A DNA stretch of 64,000 nt from Streptomyces sp. NBC_00568. Its GTDB lineage: Bacteria; Actinomycetota; Actinomycetes; Streptomycetales; Streptomycetaceae. Each line of letters begins with the position of its first letter. The first letter of the stretch is position 1. Positions 43,198-55,025 of the stretch are shown here, in pieces. Made by a program: the position numbers and the translations under genes. Under the pieces are notes generated by a model, which did no database searches, was not told where the DNA came from, and worked only from the letters and a program-made list of their open reading frames with translations. The stretch covers positions 4,517,001-4,581,000 of the forward strand of contig NZ_JAPENW010000001.1 in the NCBI RefSeq assembly GCF_026341855.1, in the 5' to 3' direction.

Positions 43198-44475
43198 TTA
43201 AAAGCCTCCGGAAGGGGCGTTCCATGATTCACCGGAGCCAGGAGCGTCGAAGGCGCCCGGCAGTACGTCAGTCGTGGGACCGCTGTCGTACGTGTCGTTG
43301 GTGTTGTACGTGCGGTAGGACGCGTTCGTCTCACCGGTGTTGTACACATCACTCGTGCCGTAGGCGTTGGCGGGCGGATTGTTGTAGACCGGGACGGTAT
43401 ATCCGGTGTCGTTCAGCGGGTCGTACGCCGATTGCGGCGCCTCGCCGACGGGGGGCGGCGTGGGGACGGGCCAGCTGCCGGACGTGCTGCCGTTGTCGAC
43501 GCGGGGGAACGTCTCGGTGGGCTGCATGTTCATGGGCATCTGGAACTGCTGCGTCGAGGTGGGCGCGGAGCCGTCGCCGGGGGACATGGCCCGGTAGGCC
43601 GCGGCGAAGCCGTTCGTAGCGGCGCCCGCGGCCGCGGGGTCGGGCGCGCCGCCGTACTGCGGGGAGGGGGACGGCGTGCGCTGGGGCGGTACGAAGTTGT
43701 CGCCCGCGGACTGGGCGGAGCGCGGCTCGCCCACGGCGGCACGGGACGCCTCCAGGTCCTCGCGGAATCCGCGGGCACCGGGGCTGTTGTTGTCGCCGAT
43801 GATCGCCAGGACCCGCGCCGCGACCTTGCGCTTGAACGGGGAGGGCGCCGATCGCAGGGCGAGGGCCGCCATGACCGCGAGCAGGCACAGGCTGTAGAGG
43901 ATCGTGAAGATCGGCTTCGCGGCGCGACCCGCGTAGAGGCCGTGGATCAGCGCGGCGCACCAGGCCGGGTAGGCCAGCATGTGCACCGCGCGCCAGCGGG
44001 CCGCGATCGGTGCCGGCGAGGCGAAGGCGCTGCGCAGCGCGCCGGTGATGGCCGTGAAGATCATGAGCAGTCCGGCCAGCGAGCCGAAGCCGATGAGCCC
44101 GGCCGTGCCGGTGACGCCGAGGCCGAAGGGGACCAGGGCGGCGAGCAGGCTCGTGTGGTCGAGCGCGATCTTGACCGTGATGTGCAGCAGCAGGAAGGCG
44201 ACCGAGGACACGGCGGTCGTCCGGTGCACCGCCTGCGCCACCAGTCGCTGGCGGGTGTTCAGGAAGACCCGGTCGGTCGCGACCAGTCCCCAGATCACGG
44301 AGCACGACAGAGCGACCAGCGACAGCACGCCGGCGCCGAAGTTCAGGAAGTCACGGACTTCATTGCCGCCTACCAGCACCACCACGGGTATGAGGAGCAG
44401 GACGGCAGCGCTGGCCGCCCCGTAGGCCGAACGGCCCGCCCGGGGAAGCGAGCTGTTGTTGCGACGAGGGTTCAT
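43198..44475 (-). CDS. Cytochrome b/ferric-reductase-like membrane protein with disordered tail
   Basis: 425 residues. Six hydrophobic segments occupy about 15-205. Paired histidines within or near helices (AVHRTTAVSSVAFLLLHITVKIALDH and RAVHMLAYPAWCAALIHGLYAG) fit two b-type hemes, as in ferric-reductase-like transmembrane domains. Residues 235-425 are Pro/Asn/Tyr/Gly-rich and disordered, with YNTxxTY-like repeats near the end. It is first in a two-gene operon with the NuoF-like flavoprotein. ATG 44475 has GGGAG about ten bases upstream. Confidence 0.85.
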   Translation of the reverse strand: MNPRRNNSSLPRAGRSAYGAASAAVLLLIPVVVLVGGNEVRDFLNFGAGVLSLVALSCSVIWGLVATDRVFLNTRQRLVAQAVHRTTAVSSVAFLLLHITVKIALDHTSLLAALVPFGLGVTGTAGLIGFGSLAGLLMIFTAITGALRSAFASPAPIAARWRAVHMLAYPAWCAALIHGLYAGRAAKPIFTILYSLCLLAVMAALALRSAPSPFKRKVAARVLAIIGDNNSPGARGFREDLEASRAAVGEPRSAQSAGDNFVPPQRTPSPSPQYGGAPDPAAAGAATNGFAAAYRAMSPGDGSAPTSTQQFQMPMNMQPTETFPRVDNGSTSGSWPVPTPPPVGEAPQSAYDPLNDTGYTVPVYNNPPANAYGTSDVYNTGETNASYRTYNTNDTYDSGPTTDVLPGAFDAPGSGESWNAPSGGF

Positions 44476-44630
44476 GGAGGGGGTACTCCCAACGGTTCGG
44501 GGAAGCGGTCCCGAAGCCGCACTCTAGGTCGAGAAATACCGACGAGTTCAAGGTTTGAGTTATTGCGTTGTTACCAAAGGGCAGTGAGGTCTTTATGTTG
44601 TCCCTAAGAGTCCGTTACGCGAAGTAAAAT

Positions 44631-44645
44631 TTGAACTTCGTTCAA
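44631..44645. promoter_or_regulatory. Inverted repeat TTGAAC-N3-GTTCAA in the AT-rich divergent gap
   Basis: Perfect six-base arms with a three-base spacer in the AT-rich tract 44525-44655 between the cytochrome operon (minus) and the leuS leader (plus). A candidate dimeric-repressor site. Confidence 0.4.
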
Positions 44646-44735
44646 CTCTTTCGGTGGTCACGGTGGGTGGCACGGGGTGCCGGACGGCCCGAAAGCTCGT
44701 CGCGGCTCCCGCGGGCGCTGGGGTACCCTGACGCC

Positions 44736-44774
44736 ATGCGTGCCGTACGCCTTCTGCTTAGCGAGCCGCGCTGA
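44736..44774 (+). CDS. Leucine leader peptide of leuS
   Basis: A 12-codon frame, MRAVRLLLSEPR, with three consecutive leucine codons (CTT CTG CTT). TACCCT (44724-44729) lies six bases before the ATG, so the message starts at the leader peptide itself. A stem-loop pair and a T-tailed terminator follow, the classic attenuator layout; ribosome stalling at Leu codons would relieve termination and raise leuS expression. Confidence 0.75.
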   Translation: MRAVRLLLSEPR

Positions 44775-44780
44775 TCAGTC

Positions 44781-44843
44781 CCGACCACTGACGCATCGTG
44801 GTCGGCATCGGCGCGGCGTCCCCTCCTGTGCGAGGGGCTTTTT
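44781..44843 (+). promoter_or_regulatory. Leucine attenuator (hairpin plus terminator) upstream of leuS
   Basis: CCGACCAC (44781-44788) pairs with GTGGTCGG near 44798-44805. CCCCTC (44820-44825) pairs with GAGGGG (44832-44837), followed by C and five T's (44839-44843). This lies between the leader peptide and the leuS start at 44899. Confidence 0.75.
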
Positions 44844-44898
44844 CATTTCTTGAGTGTCACAGCCGCTGGCAGAGACGATCGATGGAGCTTTGAGGATC

Positions 44899-47787
<2,889 letters not shown>

Positions 47788-47864
47788 CCGCACGGCGAGA
47801 CGGGCAGCAGGCCTCCGGCCGATGCCCGCCGGTCCGGGTACGGCCGGCTCGGGGTAGTCCCCTA

Positions 47865-47905
47865 CGGGCAGGTTCGGGGTTCTTCTGGAACTCCGAACCT
47901 GCCCG
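47865..47905 (+). terminator. Long hairpin terminator after leuS
   Basis: About 18-bp arms (47865-47882 and 47888-47905), one G.U mismatch, loop TTCTG. No T tract. Confidence 0.7.
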
Positions 47906-47964
47906 CAGCGTTTACCGTTGAGAGCGCGGCGACAGTTGCCGCGACCGGTACGAGGAGGAGTGTG

Positions 47965-48699
47965 ATGGGTACCGTGATCACAGTGATCGCCCTGCTCTTC
48001 CTGCTGTTCGTGGTGCTCGGCGCGTATGCGACGGTGAAGGTGATCGGCGCCGCCAAGCGCGGCGTGGACCGCACGATCTCGCAGGCCCGCCGCACGGTCG
48101 AGGACACCACCCTGCGCGCGAAGACCTTCGCCCAGCCCGGGCCCCAGGGCGAGCTCGCCCAGCTCCGGCTGACGCTGCGCACCTCGATGCGGGCCACCCA
48201 GGACGCTCTGCACGCGAGCGTGGCGGAGGACGAGTCCCTCAAGGAGTCGCTGAGCCTCTTCGAGCGGCTCAGCGCGCACGGGCACGAGCTGGACGCCGAA
48301 CTGAAGCGCCTGGAGACCGAGCCCGACCGGGGAACGCTCGCCACACGGCTGCCCGGCCTGCGCGAGCGCACCCAGCGGATCACGCAGTCGGCCGACTCGC
48401 TTCGCTGGGCCGCGCGCGACCGGGCCCACCGCTTCGCCGGCGACGACCTGGACACGCTGAGCGCCCAGATCGACGTGGAGGCCGGCGCGCTGCGCCACTG
48501 GACCAAGGAACCCGGGCCCGCCGCGTCCTGGCCCGAGGCTCCCGCGGCGGACGCGAGCACCTCAGGCGGACAGACCTGGCCGCCGCAGACCCCGGATCCC
48601 GCTACGGCGGAGCAGCCGGCGCGTTCCGCCATCACGCCGCCGGGCCAACGGCCCGCCTACCCTTGGCAGAAGAAGCCCCGCCCCGAGAGCACGACGTGA
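47965..48699 (+). CDS. Membrane-anchored coiled-coil protein, unknown function
   Basis: 244 residues. An N-terminal TM helix (about 2-22, TVITVIALLFLLFVVLGAYATV) is followed by roughly 150 residues of Arg/Glu/Leu-rich helix with heptad character (LAQLRLTLRTSMRATQDAL, LSLFERLSAHGHELDAELKRL). The C-terminal 50 residues are Pro/Ser/Ala-rich. ATG 47965 follows GGAGGAG. This resembles conserved actinobacterial proteins of unknown function near leuS. Role unknown. Confidence 0.75.
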   Translation: MGTVITVIALLFLLFVVLGAYATVKVIGAAKRGVDRTISQARRTVEDTTLRAKTFAQPGPQGELAQLRLTLRTSMRATQDALHASVAEDESLKESLSLFERLSAHGHELDAELKRLETEPDRGTLATRLPGLRERTQRITQSADSLRWAARDRAHRFAGDDLDTLSAQIDVEAGALRHWTKEPGPAASWPEAPAADASTSGGQTWPPQTPDPATAEQPARSAITPPGQRPAYPWQKKPRPESTT

Positions 48700-48771
48700 T
48701 CCGGCCGTCCCGACCGCAGGTGGAAGGGGCCGGGCTGCCGCCCGCCCTCCACGCCAGGTAACCTCCAGCTC

Positions 48772-49617
48772 ATGTCCCGCCATGTCGCGATCGTCACCGA
48801 TTCAACGGCCTACCTGCCGCCGCGGACGATGGAGCGCCACGGCATCACAGCGGTCCCCCTGACCGTGGTCCTCGGTGACCAGGCGCTCGAAGAGGGGACC
48901 GAGATCTCGGCCCGCTCCCTGGCCCAGGCGCTGCAGAAGCGGCGCTCCGTCACCACGTCCCGGCCCAGCCCCGAGATGTTCGCCGCGACCTACCGCAAGG
49001 TCGCCGAGTCCGGCGCCACCGGCATCGTCTCCCTGCATCTGTCCTCCGAGTTCTCGGGCACCTACGACGCGGCGGTGCTCGCGGCGCGCGAGGCCCCGGT
49101 GCCGGTGCGCGTGGTGGACACCGGGATGGTCGCGATGGCCCTCGGGTTCTGCGCGCTGGCCGCGGCCGAGTCCGCGGAGGCGGGGGGAACCATCGACGAC
49201 GCGGTCACGGCCGCCGAGAAGCGGGCCGCGGGCACATCCGCGTACTTCTACGTCGACACCCTCGACTACCTCCGCCGTGGCGGCAGGATCGGGGCCGCGC
49301 AGGCTCTGCTGGGCTCGGCGCTCGCGGTGAAGCCGCTGCTCCAGCTGAACGACGGCCGCATCGAACTTCTCGAGAAGGTCCGCACGGCTTCCAAGGCGAT
49401 CGCCCGCCTGGAGGAGATCGTCGCCGACCGCGCGGGCAGCGCACAGGTCGACATCGCCGTTCACCATCTGGCGGCTCCCGATCGTGCGGCGGCCCTCGCG
49501 GACCGTTTGCGGGCGCGGGTGCCGGGGCTGGCCGAATTGCACGTGAGCGAGGTGGGCGCGGTGATCGGAGCCCATACCGGGCCAGGGTTGCTCGGGGCGG
49601 TCGTGTCGCCCCGCTGA
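48772..49617 (+). CDS. DegV family fatty-acid-binding protein
   Basis: 281 residues. VAIVTDSTAYLPP opens the protein; TSRPSPEMF, LHLSSEFSGTYDAA and FYVDTLDYLRRGGRIG are DegV landmarks. DegV proteins bind fatty acids, and related FakB subunits present them to fatty-acid kinase. No FakA kinase gene is near, so the partner is elsewhere. TAACCT (48759-48764) lies seven bases before the ATG, suggesting a leaderless message. Confidence 0.92.
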   Translation: MSRHVAIVTDSTAYLPPRTMERHGITAVPLTVVLGDQALEEGTEISARSLAQALQKRRSVTTSRPSPEMFAATYRKVAESGATGIVSLHLSSEFSGTYDAAVLAAREAPVPVRVVDTGMVAMALGFCALAAAESAEAGGTIDDAVTAAEKRAAGTSAYFYVDTLDYLRRGGRIGAAQALLGSALAVKPLLQLNDGRIELLEKVRTASKAIARLEEIVADRAGSAQVDIAVHHLAAPDRAAALADRLRARVPGLAELHVSEVGAVIGAHTGPGLLGAVVSPR

Positions 49618-49743
49618 GGTCGCCCTCTCCGCGGCCAGTGTGCGCCGCCCGTTCAGGTGGCGGAGTTATCCACAACTGGGCTGCTTTCCACCGGAATTGA
49701 GCAAGATCATCGCGACGGTGCCGAGATGCCGGATCCTCGGCGC

Positions 49744-50895
49744 ATGGCACTTCGATCAAGCACACGCACTGCCACACCGACCAGCGGCCCGGGTCGCGGC
49801 CCCGCCTCGGAAAGTCGCAGCCGCCATCGCCGTCGCCACCCGCGAGGCCGGGCCCGTCGCCGCGAGGTGTCGGCCGCGGCCCTCCGCCTGCGCGCCGAGG
49901 CACTCTTCACCGAACACGTGCAAGGGCGGCGGGAGTCGGGGAACGCGCCGCCTGGGGCGGACCACGATGTCGGGGCCGGCCCGAGGGCGAACACGGCCGT
50001 GGGTACGGGGGTTCTGGCCGATGTCCGGCGACCTTGGAACCGTCCGGGTGGGGCCGACGGCCGTGACCCCGGTCCGGACGGGGGCGGCCCCCCGGGGGCC
50101 GGCCGCTCGCGAACCGACGGGTCGGCGACCGCGAGCGCGCCGGCCATGGAGGCGGGCGCGTGGCGGGATCGGGCCGGGCTCGCCGTGCGGGAGCGGCTCC
50201 CGCTGTGGTTGCAGTCGAGGTGCGGTCTCGAGCGCAGGAGCGTGGCCGCACTGACCGTGCTGCTGGTCGTGGCCGCCGCCTTCGCCGTGCAGCACTTCTG
50301 GACCGGCAGGACACAGCCGGTCCGAGCCCCTGAAGTGGTGCGCGCGGTGGCGCCGTTCGGCGGGAAGAGCGGGTCGCGGGAGCGGTCGGGCGCGGAATCC
50401 GGATCCTCGACCGGAGCTTCGAGCCCCGCCGGTGCTGCCGGGAGCGCGATCGTCGTGGACGTCGGCGGCAAGGTGCGCACCCCCGGACTCCAGCGGTTGC
50501 CGGCCGGTTCCCGTGTCGAGGACGCCCTGCGAGCCGCCGGTGGGGTACGGCCGGGCACGGACACCGACGGTCTCAACCGCGCGCGTCTCCTCGTGGACGG
50601 CGAGCAGATCGTGGTCGGCGCGTCCGCGCCCCCGGCGGGAGCGGGAGCGGGAGGTCCGGGGCCGGTCGGCGCCGGGGGATCCGCGGCAGGTGCGGCACCC
50701 TCCGCGCCGATCTCCCTCAACAGTGCCACCGCCGACCAGCTCGACAGCCTGCCCGGCGTCGGTCCCGTCCTGGCCCGGCACATCATCGACTACCGCACGA
50801 CGCACGGCGGTTTCCGCTCGGTCGACGAACTCCGCGAGGTCAACGGAATCGGAGACCGTCGCTTCGCCGATCTCCGGCCCCTGGTGCAGCCGTGA
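49744..50895 (+). CDS. comEA: ComEA-like DNA-binding membrane protein
   Basis: About 383 residues. The first 170 are Arg/Gly/Pro-rich and disordered. A TM helix (about 178-197, SVAALTVLLVVAAAFAVQHF) precedes a linker, an SLBB domain (IVVDVGGKVRTPGLQRLPAG) and a C-terminal helix-hairpin-helix domain (LNSATADQLDSLPGVGPVLARHIIDYR). ComEA binds DNA outside the membrane and passes it to ComEC. Start uncertain: ATG 49744 was chosen, 49726 is close and in frame. Its stop overlaps comEC by four bases. Confidence 0.88.
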   Translation: MALRSSTRTATPTSGPGRGPASESRSRHRRRHPRGRARRREVSAAALRLRAEALFTEHVQGRRESGNAPPGADHDVGAGPRANTAVGTGVLADVRRPWNRPGGADGRDPGPDGGGPPGAGRSRTDGSATASAPAMEAGAWRDRAGLAVRERLPLWLQSRCGLERRSVAALTVLLVVAAAFAVQHFWTGRTQPVRAPEVVRAVAPFGGKSGSRERSGAESGSSTGASSPAGAAGSAIVVDVGGKVRTPGLQRLPAGSRVEDALRAAGGVRPGTDTDGLNRARLLVDGEQIVVGASAPPAGAGAGGPGPVGAGGSAAGAAPSAPISLNSATADQLDSLPGVGPVLARHIIDYRTTHGGFRSVDELREVNGIGDRRFADLRPLVQP

Positions 50896-53468
50896 ACGGT
50901 TCCGGGAGGAGTGTCCCGATGCGCCCGCCGGGTGTCCCCGGTACCGCTGGGCGGAGGTCCGTACACGTTGCCTCGGGGAGGCGGCTGGGGGCTGCGCATC
51001 CCAGGGCGGAGGGGCCGGCCGACCTCCGGCTCGTGGTGCCCGCCGCGGCGGCCTGGCTCACGGCCGCCGTGACGGTCGGGGTGTCGCCGGGCTGGGTCGT
51101 GGGTGCCGTGGTGGTGTCCCTGGTCGGCGGTGGCCTCCTGCTAGCGGCGGGGCGCAGAGGCGCGAGCTCGGAGCAGGGACGAGCGGCCGCGCGGTCGGGT
51201 TCGTGGCCGTGGGTGTCCGTCGCCGCCGTGCTGCTCTGTGTCGGAGCGGCCGCGGCCTCCGCGGGTTTGCACGGAGCGGACCTGCGACGCGGACCTGTTC
51301 CCGAGCTCGCGACGCAGTTCGCCCACGTGACCGCGGAGGTGGAGGTCACCTCCGATCCACGGCTCACCCGGCCCCGGGTCATCGGGGGCCGCGTCGCTGC
51401 GACGGCGCTGCTGTTCGACGCGGACGTCACGCGGATCACCCGGGCGGACGGCACGGTGGTGGCGACGCGGACGCCGGTGCTGGTGATCGTCGACGCGCGC
51501 TCGCGACGGGGCTCGCCCCGGGAGGCAGGTGGGCGCTCGCCCTGGCTGTCGCTGCTGCCGTCCACCCGGCTGCGGGTGGCGGCGAGGGTCGTGCCCGCTC
51601 TGTCGGACGGGGACGGCATCGCGGCGGTGTTGCGGGTGCGGGGGAGTGCCCCGCCGGAGGTGGTGGGGGAGCCGTCGGGGCCGCAGCGGTTCGCCGGCCG
51701 GCTGCGCGAAGGGCTGCGGGAAGCGACCGACGGCCTGGACACGGACGCCCGGGCGTTGCTGCCGGGGCTGGTCGTGGGGGACACCTCACGCGTCACGCCG
51801 GAGCTGGACGACGCCTTCAAGGCCACCGATCTCACCCACCTCCTCGCTGTCAGCGGCGGGAACTTCACGATTCTGCTCGCCCTGTTCATCGGGCCACCGG
51901 GTCTCGCCCAGCGAGTCGAGCGCCGGGGCCTCGCACCCCGGCTCGGTGTGCCGCTCCGGGCGACCGCCCTGCTCGGCGGGGCGCTCACGCTCGCCTTCGT
52001 GATCGTGTGCCGGCCGGACCCGAGCGTGCTGAGAGCGGCGGCCTGCGGATCGATCGCGCTGCTCGCCATCGCGACCGGGCGCCGCAGATCGCTGATCCCG
52101 GCGCTGGCCGCCGCGGTTCTGCTCCTCGTGCTGTACGACCCCTGGCTGGCCCGCAGTTACGGATTCCTGCTGTCCGTCCTCGCGACCGGAGCCCTGCTCA
52201 CGCTCGCTCCGCGCTGGAGCGAGGCGCTCCGGCGGCGTCGCGTGCCTCCGCGTCTTGCCGAGGCGCTCGCCGCGGCCGCGGCGGCACAGGCCCTGTGCGC
52301 GCCGGTGGTCGCCCTGCTCTCGGCCCGGGTGAGCCTGGTGGCGGTGCCGTGCAATCTGCTCGCGGAGTTCGCGGTAGCACCGGCCACGGTGCTGGGGTTC
52401 GGAACGCTGGCGACGGCTTCCGTGGCGATGCCCGTGGCCAAGGTCCTGGCAAGGTGCGCGAGTTGGCCCGCCCGGTGGATCGCGGACATGGCGCGCACGG
52501 GGGCGGCCCTGCCCGGCGGGGGAGTGGACTGGCCGGGCAGTTGGACGGGTGCCCTGCTGCTGGCGCTCGTGACGGCGGTCGTCGTGGTCGTCGGTCGACG
52601 GCTGCTGAGACATCCGTTGCTGAGCGGTGCCTGCGCGGTGCTGTTCCTGCTGGTCGTGGTGCAGCCACCGCCGCTCACCAGGGTGATCACAGGGTGGCCG
52701 CCACCCGGCTGGAGGTTCGTCATGTGTGACGTGGGGCAGGGCGACGCCTCGGTGCTCGCGGCGGGCGACGGCAGCGCGGTGGTGGTGGACGCGGGGCCCG
52801 ACCCGGTGTCGGCCGACCGCTGTCTGAGCACGCTGGGCGTCACCCGAATCCCCCTCGTCGTCCTGACGCATTTCCACGCCGACCATGTCGCGGGGCTGCC
52901 GGGCGTGCTCCACGGGCGTTCGGTGGGCGCGATCGAGACGACCGGCTTCGAAGAGCCGCTGGACCAGGCCGAGTTCGTGCGCAGGGAGGCGGCCGCACGG
53001 CACATTCCCATGACGCGGGCCGTGGCGGGGGAGCGGCGGCGCACGGGAAGCCTCGACTGGCGGGTGCTGTGGCCGCCGCCGGATCCGGCCCCGACCCCGG
53101 ACGGTCCGAACGACGCCAGTGTCACCCTGCTCGTACGGTCCGCGGGGCTGCGGCTGCTGTTGCTCGGTGACCTGGAACCGCCCGCGCAGCAGGCCTTGTC
53201 GAGATCGCCGGCGGCGGCGGAGCTGGGTGGCGTGGACGTGCTCAAGGTCGCCCATCACGGGTCGGCCTATCAGGATCCGGAGCTCATACGCAGGGTGGCT
53301 CCGCGGCTCGCGCTCATCTCGGTCGGCGGCGACAACCCGTACGGGCATCCTGCCCCGAGTACGGTCGCGGCCCTGCGGGCCGGGGGTGCGGTGGTCCTGC
53401 GGACCGACGAGGACGGAGCGCTCGCGGTCACCGGTGAGGGCGAAGGGCTGAGCGTGGCGGGACACTGA
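50892..53468 (+). CDS. comEC: ComEC/Rec2 DNA-uptake channel protein
   Basis: 858 residues from GTG 50892, overlapping the comEA stop. Hydrophobic segments run through about 45-590, with a competence domain motif around HLLAVSGGNF. A metallo-beta-lactamase domain from about 610 has THFHADHVAG and KVAHHGSAYQ. ComEC forms the channel for single-stranded DNA entry. Natural transformation is not shown for most Streptomyces, so the role there is unclear. Confidence 0.92.
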   Translation: MNGSGRSVPMRPPGVPGTAGRRSVHVASGRRLGAAHPRAEGPADLRLVVPAAAAWLTAAVTVGVSPGWVVGAVVVSLVGGGLLLAAGRRGASSEQGRAAARSGSWPWVSVAAVLLCVGAAAASAGLHGADLRRGPVPELATQFAHVTAEVEVTSDPRLTRPRVIGGRVAATALLFDADVTRITRADGTVVATRTPVLVIVDARSRRGSPREAGGRSPWLSLLPSTRLRVAARVVPALSDGDGIAAVLRVRGSAPPEVVGEPSGPQRFAGRLREGLREATDGLDTDARALLPGLVVGDTSRVTPELDDAFKATDLTHLLAVSGGNFTILLALFIGPPGLAQRVERRGLAPRLGVPLRATALLGGALTLAFVIVCRPDPSVLRAAACGSIALLAIATGRRRSLIPALAAAVLLLVLYDPWLARSYGFLLSVLATGALLTLAPRWSEALRRRRVPPRLAEALAAAAAAQALCAPVVALLSARVSLVAVPCNLLAEFAVAPATVLGFGTLATASVAMPVAKVLARCASWPARWIADMARTGAALPGGGVDWPGSWTGALLLALVTAVVVVVGRRLLRHPLLSGACAVLFLLVVVQPPPLTRVITGWPPPGWRFVMCDVGQGDASVLAAGDGSAVVVDAGPDPVSADRCLSTLGVTRIPLVVLTHFHADHVAGLPGVLHGRSVGAIETTGFEEPLDQAEFVRREAAARHIPMTRAVAGERRRTGSLDWRVLWPPPDPAPTPDGPNDASVTLLVRSAGLRLLLLGDLEPPAQQALSRSPAAAELGGVDVLKVAHHGSAYQDPELIRRVAPRLALISVGGDNPYGHPAPSTVAALRAGGAVVLRTDEDGALAVTGEGEGLSVAGH

Positions 53469-53472
53469 ATAC

Positions 53473-54303
53473 ATGAATTCCGCACAGGCCGACGCCTACC
53501 TTCGCCGAATCGGGGCCCAGCACCCGGCATGGCCCACGTCCGATGTGCTCCGCGAGCTCCAACTGCGCCATCTGCAGACAGTGCCGTTCGAGAATCTGTC
53601 GATCCACCTCGGCGAGGAGATCGTGCTGGAGGAGAAGAGGCTGCTGGACAAGGTGGTGGGCGCTCGCAGAGGGGGCTTCTGCTACGAACTGAACGGTGCC
53701 TTCGGGGCGTTGCTGGGGACGTTGGGCTTCGATGTGACGTATCTCGCGGCCCGGGTGTACGGAGACGAGGGGAAGTTGGGGATTCCCTACGACCATCTCG
53801 CCCTGCGGGTGCGGACGGTGGACGGCGGCGACTGGCTGACCGACGTCGGGTTCGGGGCGCACAGCCACTACCCGTTGGCCTTCGGGGAGCGAGGGGAACA
53901 GCGGGACCCCGGCGGGATGTTCCGGGTCGTGGAGTCGGGGCCGGACGCGGCCGGGGTGCGGGGTGCGGGCGGGTCGCGGGAACGCGAGGATCTCGATGTC
54001 CTCCTGGGCGACAAGCATCAGTACCGCCTGGAGGTGCGGCCGCGCGTGCTCGGGGACTTCGTCGCGGGAGCCTGGTGGCACGCCACCTCGCCGCTGTCGC
54101 ACTTCGCCCGGTCACTGGTCTGTTCGCGGATCACGGAGGACGGGGAGCGGATCACGCTCAGCGGACGCAGGTTCACGCTGACGAAGGCCGACGGGACCAA
54201 GGAGGTGTCGGAACTGGTCACCGACGAGGAGGTGCTGGCCGCCTATCGAGGGCGCTTCGGAATCGAACTGGACCGGGTGCCGGAGGTCAGGGGCGCTCAG
54301 TAG
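53473..54303 (+). CDS. Arylamine N-acetyltransferase
   Basis: 276 residues. The Cys-His-Asp triad is complete: C70 in RGGFCYEL, H108 in YDHLALRV, D124 in WLTDVGFG. The enzyme transfers acetyl from CoA to arylamines, hydroxylamines or hydrazides; in actinomycetes relatives also act on antibiotic precursors such as in amide-forming steps. It follows comEC by only four bases and may be cotranscribed, but has no evident link to DNA uptake. Confidence 0.9.
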   Translation: MNSAQADAYLRRIGAQHPAWPTSDVLRELQLRHLQTVPFENLSIHLGEEIVLEEKRLLDKVVGARRGGFCYELNGAFGALLGTLGFDVTYLAARVYGDEGKLGIPYDHLALRVRTVDGGDWLTDVGFGAHSHYPLAFGERGEQRDPGGMFRVVESGPDAAGVRGAGGSREREDLDVLLGDKHQYRLEVRPRVLGDFVAGAWWHATSPLSHFARSLVCSRITEDGERITLSGRRFTLTKADGTKEVSELVTDEEVLAAYRGRFGIELDRVPEVRGAQ

Positions 54304-54403
54304 TTCGGGGTGAGGGGGATGGGGGCGGGGCCGGCTGTCGCCAGTGCCGACCCCGACCCCGACCCCGGCGTCGGCCGCGTCGGGCGTATCGGAAAATGGT
54401 CAC

Positions 54404-54649
54404 GTGAGCGATGTGAGACATGTGCTGGTTCTGCCCGACCGTGATGCCGCGGAAGCGGCGGCGGAGGCCGTTGGTGACCGGTTCGGGCTGTTCGAGGAGC
54501 CGCAGCTCGTCCGGGACGCGCTGGCGGGCGAGGACGATGCCGAGGACGCGCAGTGGCTGGTGGTGCTGACGGACCCCGAGGCGCGGCTGGACCCGAAGGA
54601 GCTGGACGAGTTCGCGGCGGAGTGGGACGGCTGGCACGAGGAGCCGTAG
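54404..54649 (+). CDS. Small acidic conserved protein
   Basis: 81 residues from GTG 54404 (GGAAAA upstream). Compact alpha/beta pattern with VRHVLVLPDRDAAEAAAEAVGDRFGLFEEPQLV and WLVVLTDPEARLDPKELDEFAAEWDGWHEE; strongly acidic. No named family is clear. It is followed by a repeat-filled gene-free stretch of 376 bases. Confidence 0.75.
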   Translation: MSDVRHVLVLPDRDAAEAAAEAVGDRFGLFEEPQLVRDALAGEDDAEDAQWLVVLTDPEARLDPKELDEFAAEWDGWHEEP

Positions 54650-54730
54650 CCGAGCCCGAGCTGGACTGGTACGCCGAGCCCGCTGGACAGGTGCGAGACC
54701 CCAAGCCATCCAGCGGCAGCGGTAGGGACA

Positions 54731-54754
54731 GTGGTAGTGGTAGTGGTAGTGGTA
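54731..54754. repeat. Hexamer tandem repeat (GTGGTA)4
   Basis: Four exact GTGGTA copies with flanking GGTAGG/GGTAGC variants. Gap 54650-55025 also contains several copies of a longer unit resembling CCGAGCCGTACAGCG (near 54777, 54804, 54847 and 54923) and the heptamer array below; no gene. Confidence 0.75.
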
Positions 54755-54883
54755 GCGGCAGGGACAGAGATAGGGGCCCCGAGCCATACAGCGACAGGGG
54801 CCCCTAGCCGTACAGAGACAGAGGCTGGGGTGGAGCCGCTGAGCCCCGAGCCGTACAGCGGCAGAGGCGGGGACAGTGCCGCC

Positions 54884-54918
54884 GAGCCCTGAGCCCTGAG
54901 CCCTGAGCCCTGAGCCCT
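54884..54918. repeat. Heptamer tandem repeat (GAGCCCT)5
   Basis: Five exact GAGCCCT copies. Near the 5' end of holA; copy number may vary between strains. Confidence 0.8.
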
Positions 54919-55025
54919 CAGCCCCGAGCTGTACAGCGAGAGTGGGCGGGGAAAGGGGAGCGGGCCGCCGGGGCGGGGGTGGCTTGCGGCATGTGTTGTC
55001 GGTGGCGCGTGGGATGCTTTCGGAG

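Noticed and set aside
54884..54918. CRISPR-like repeats
   Set aside because: Seven-base head-to-tail repeats without spacers; a simple tandem repeat.
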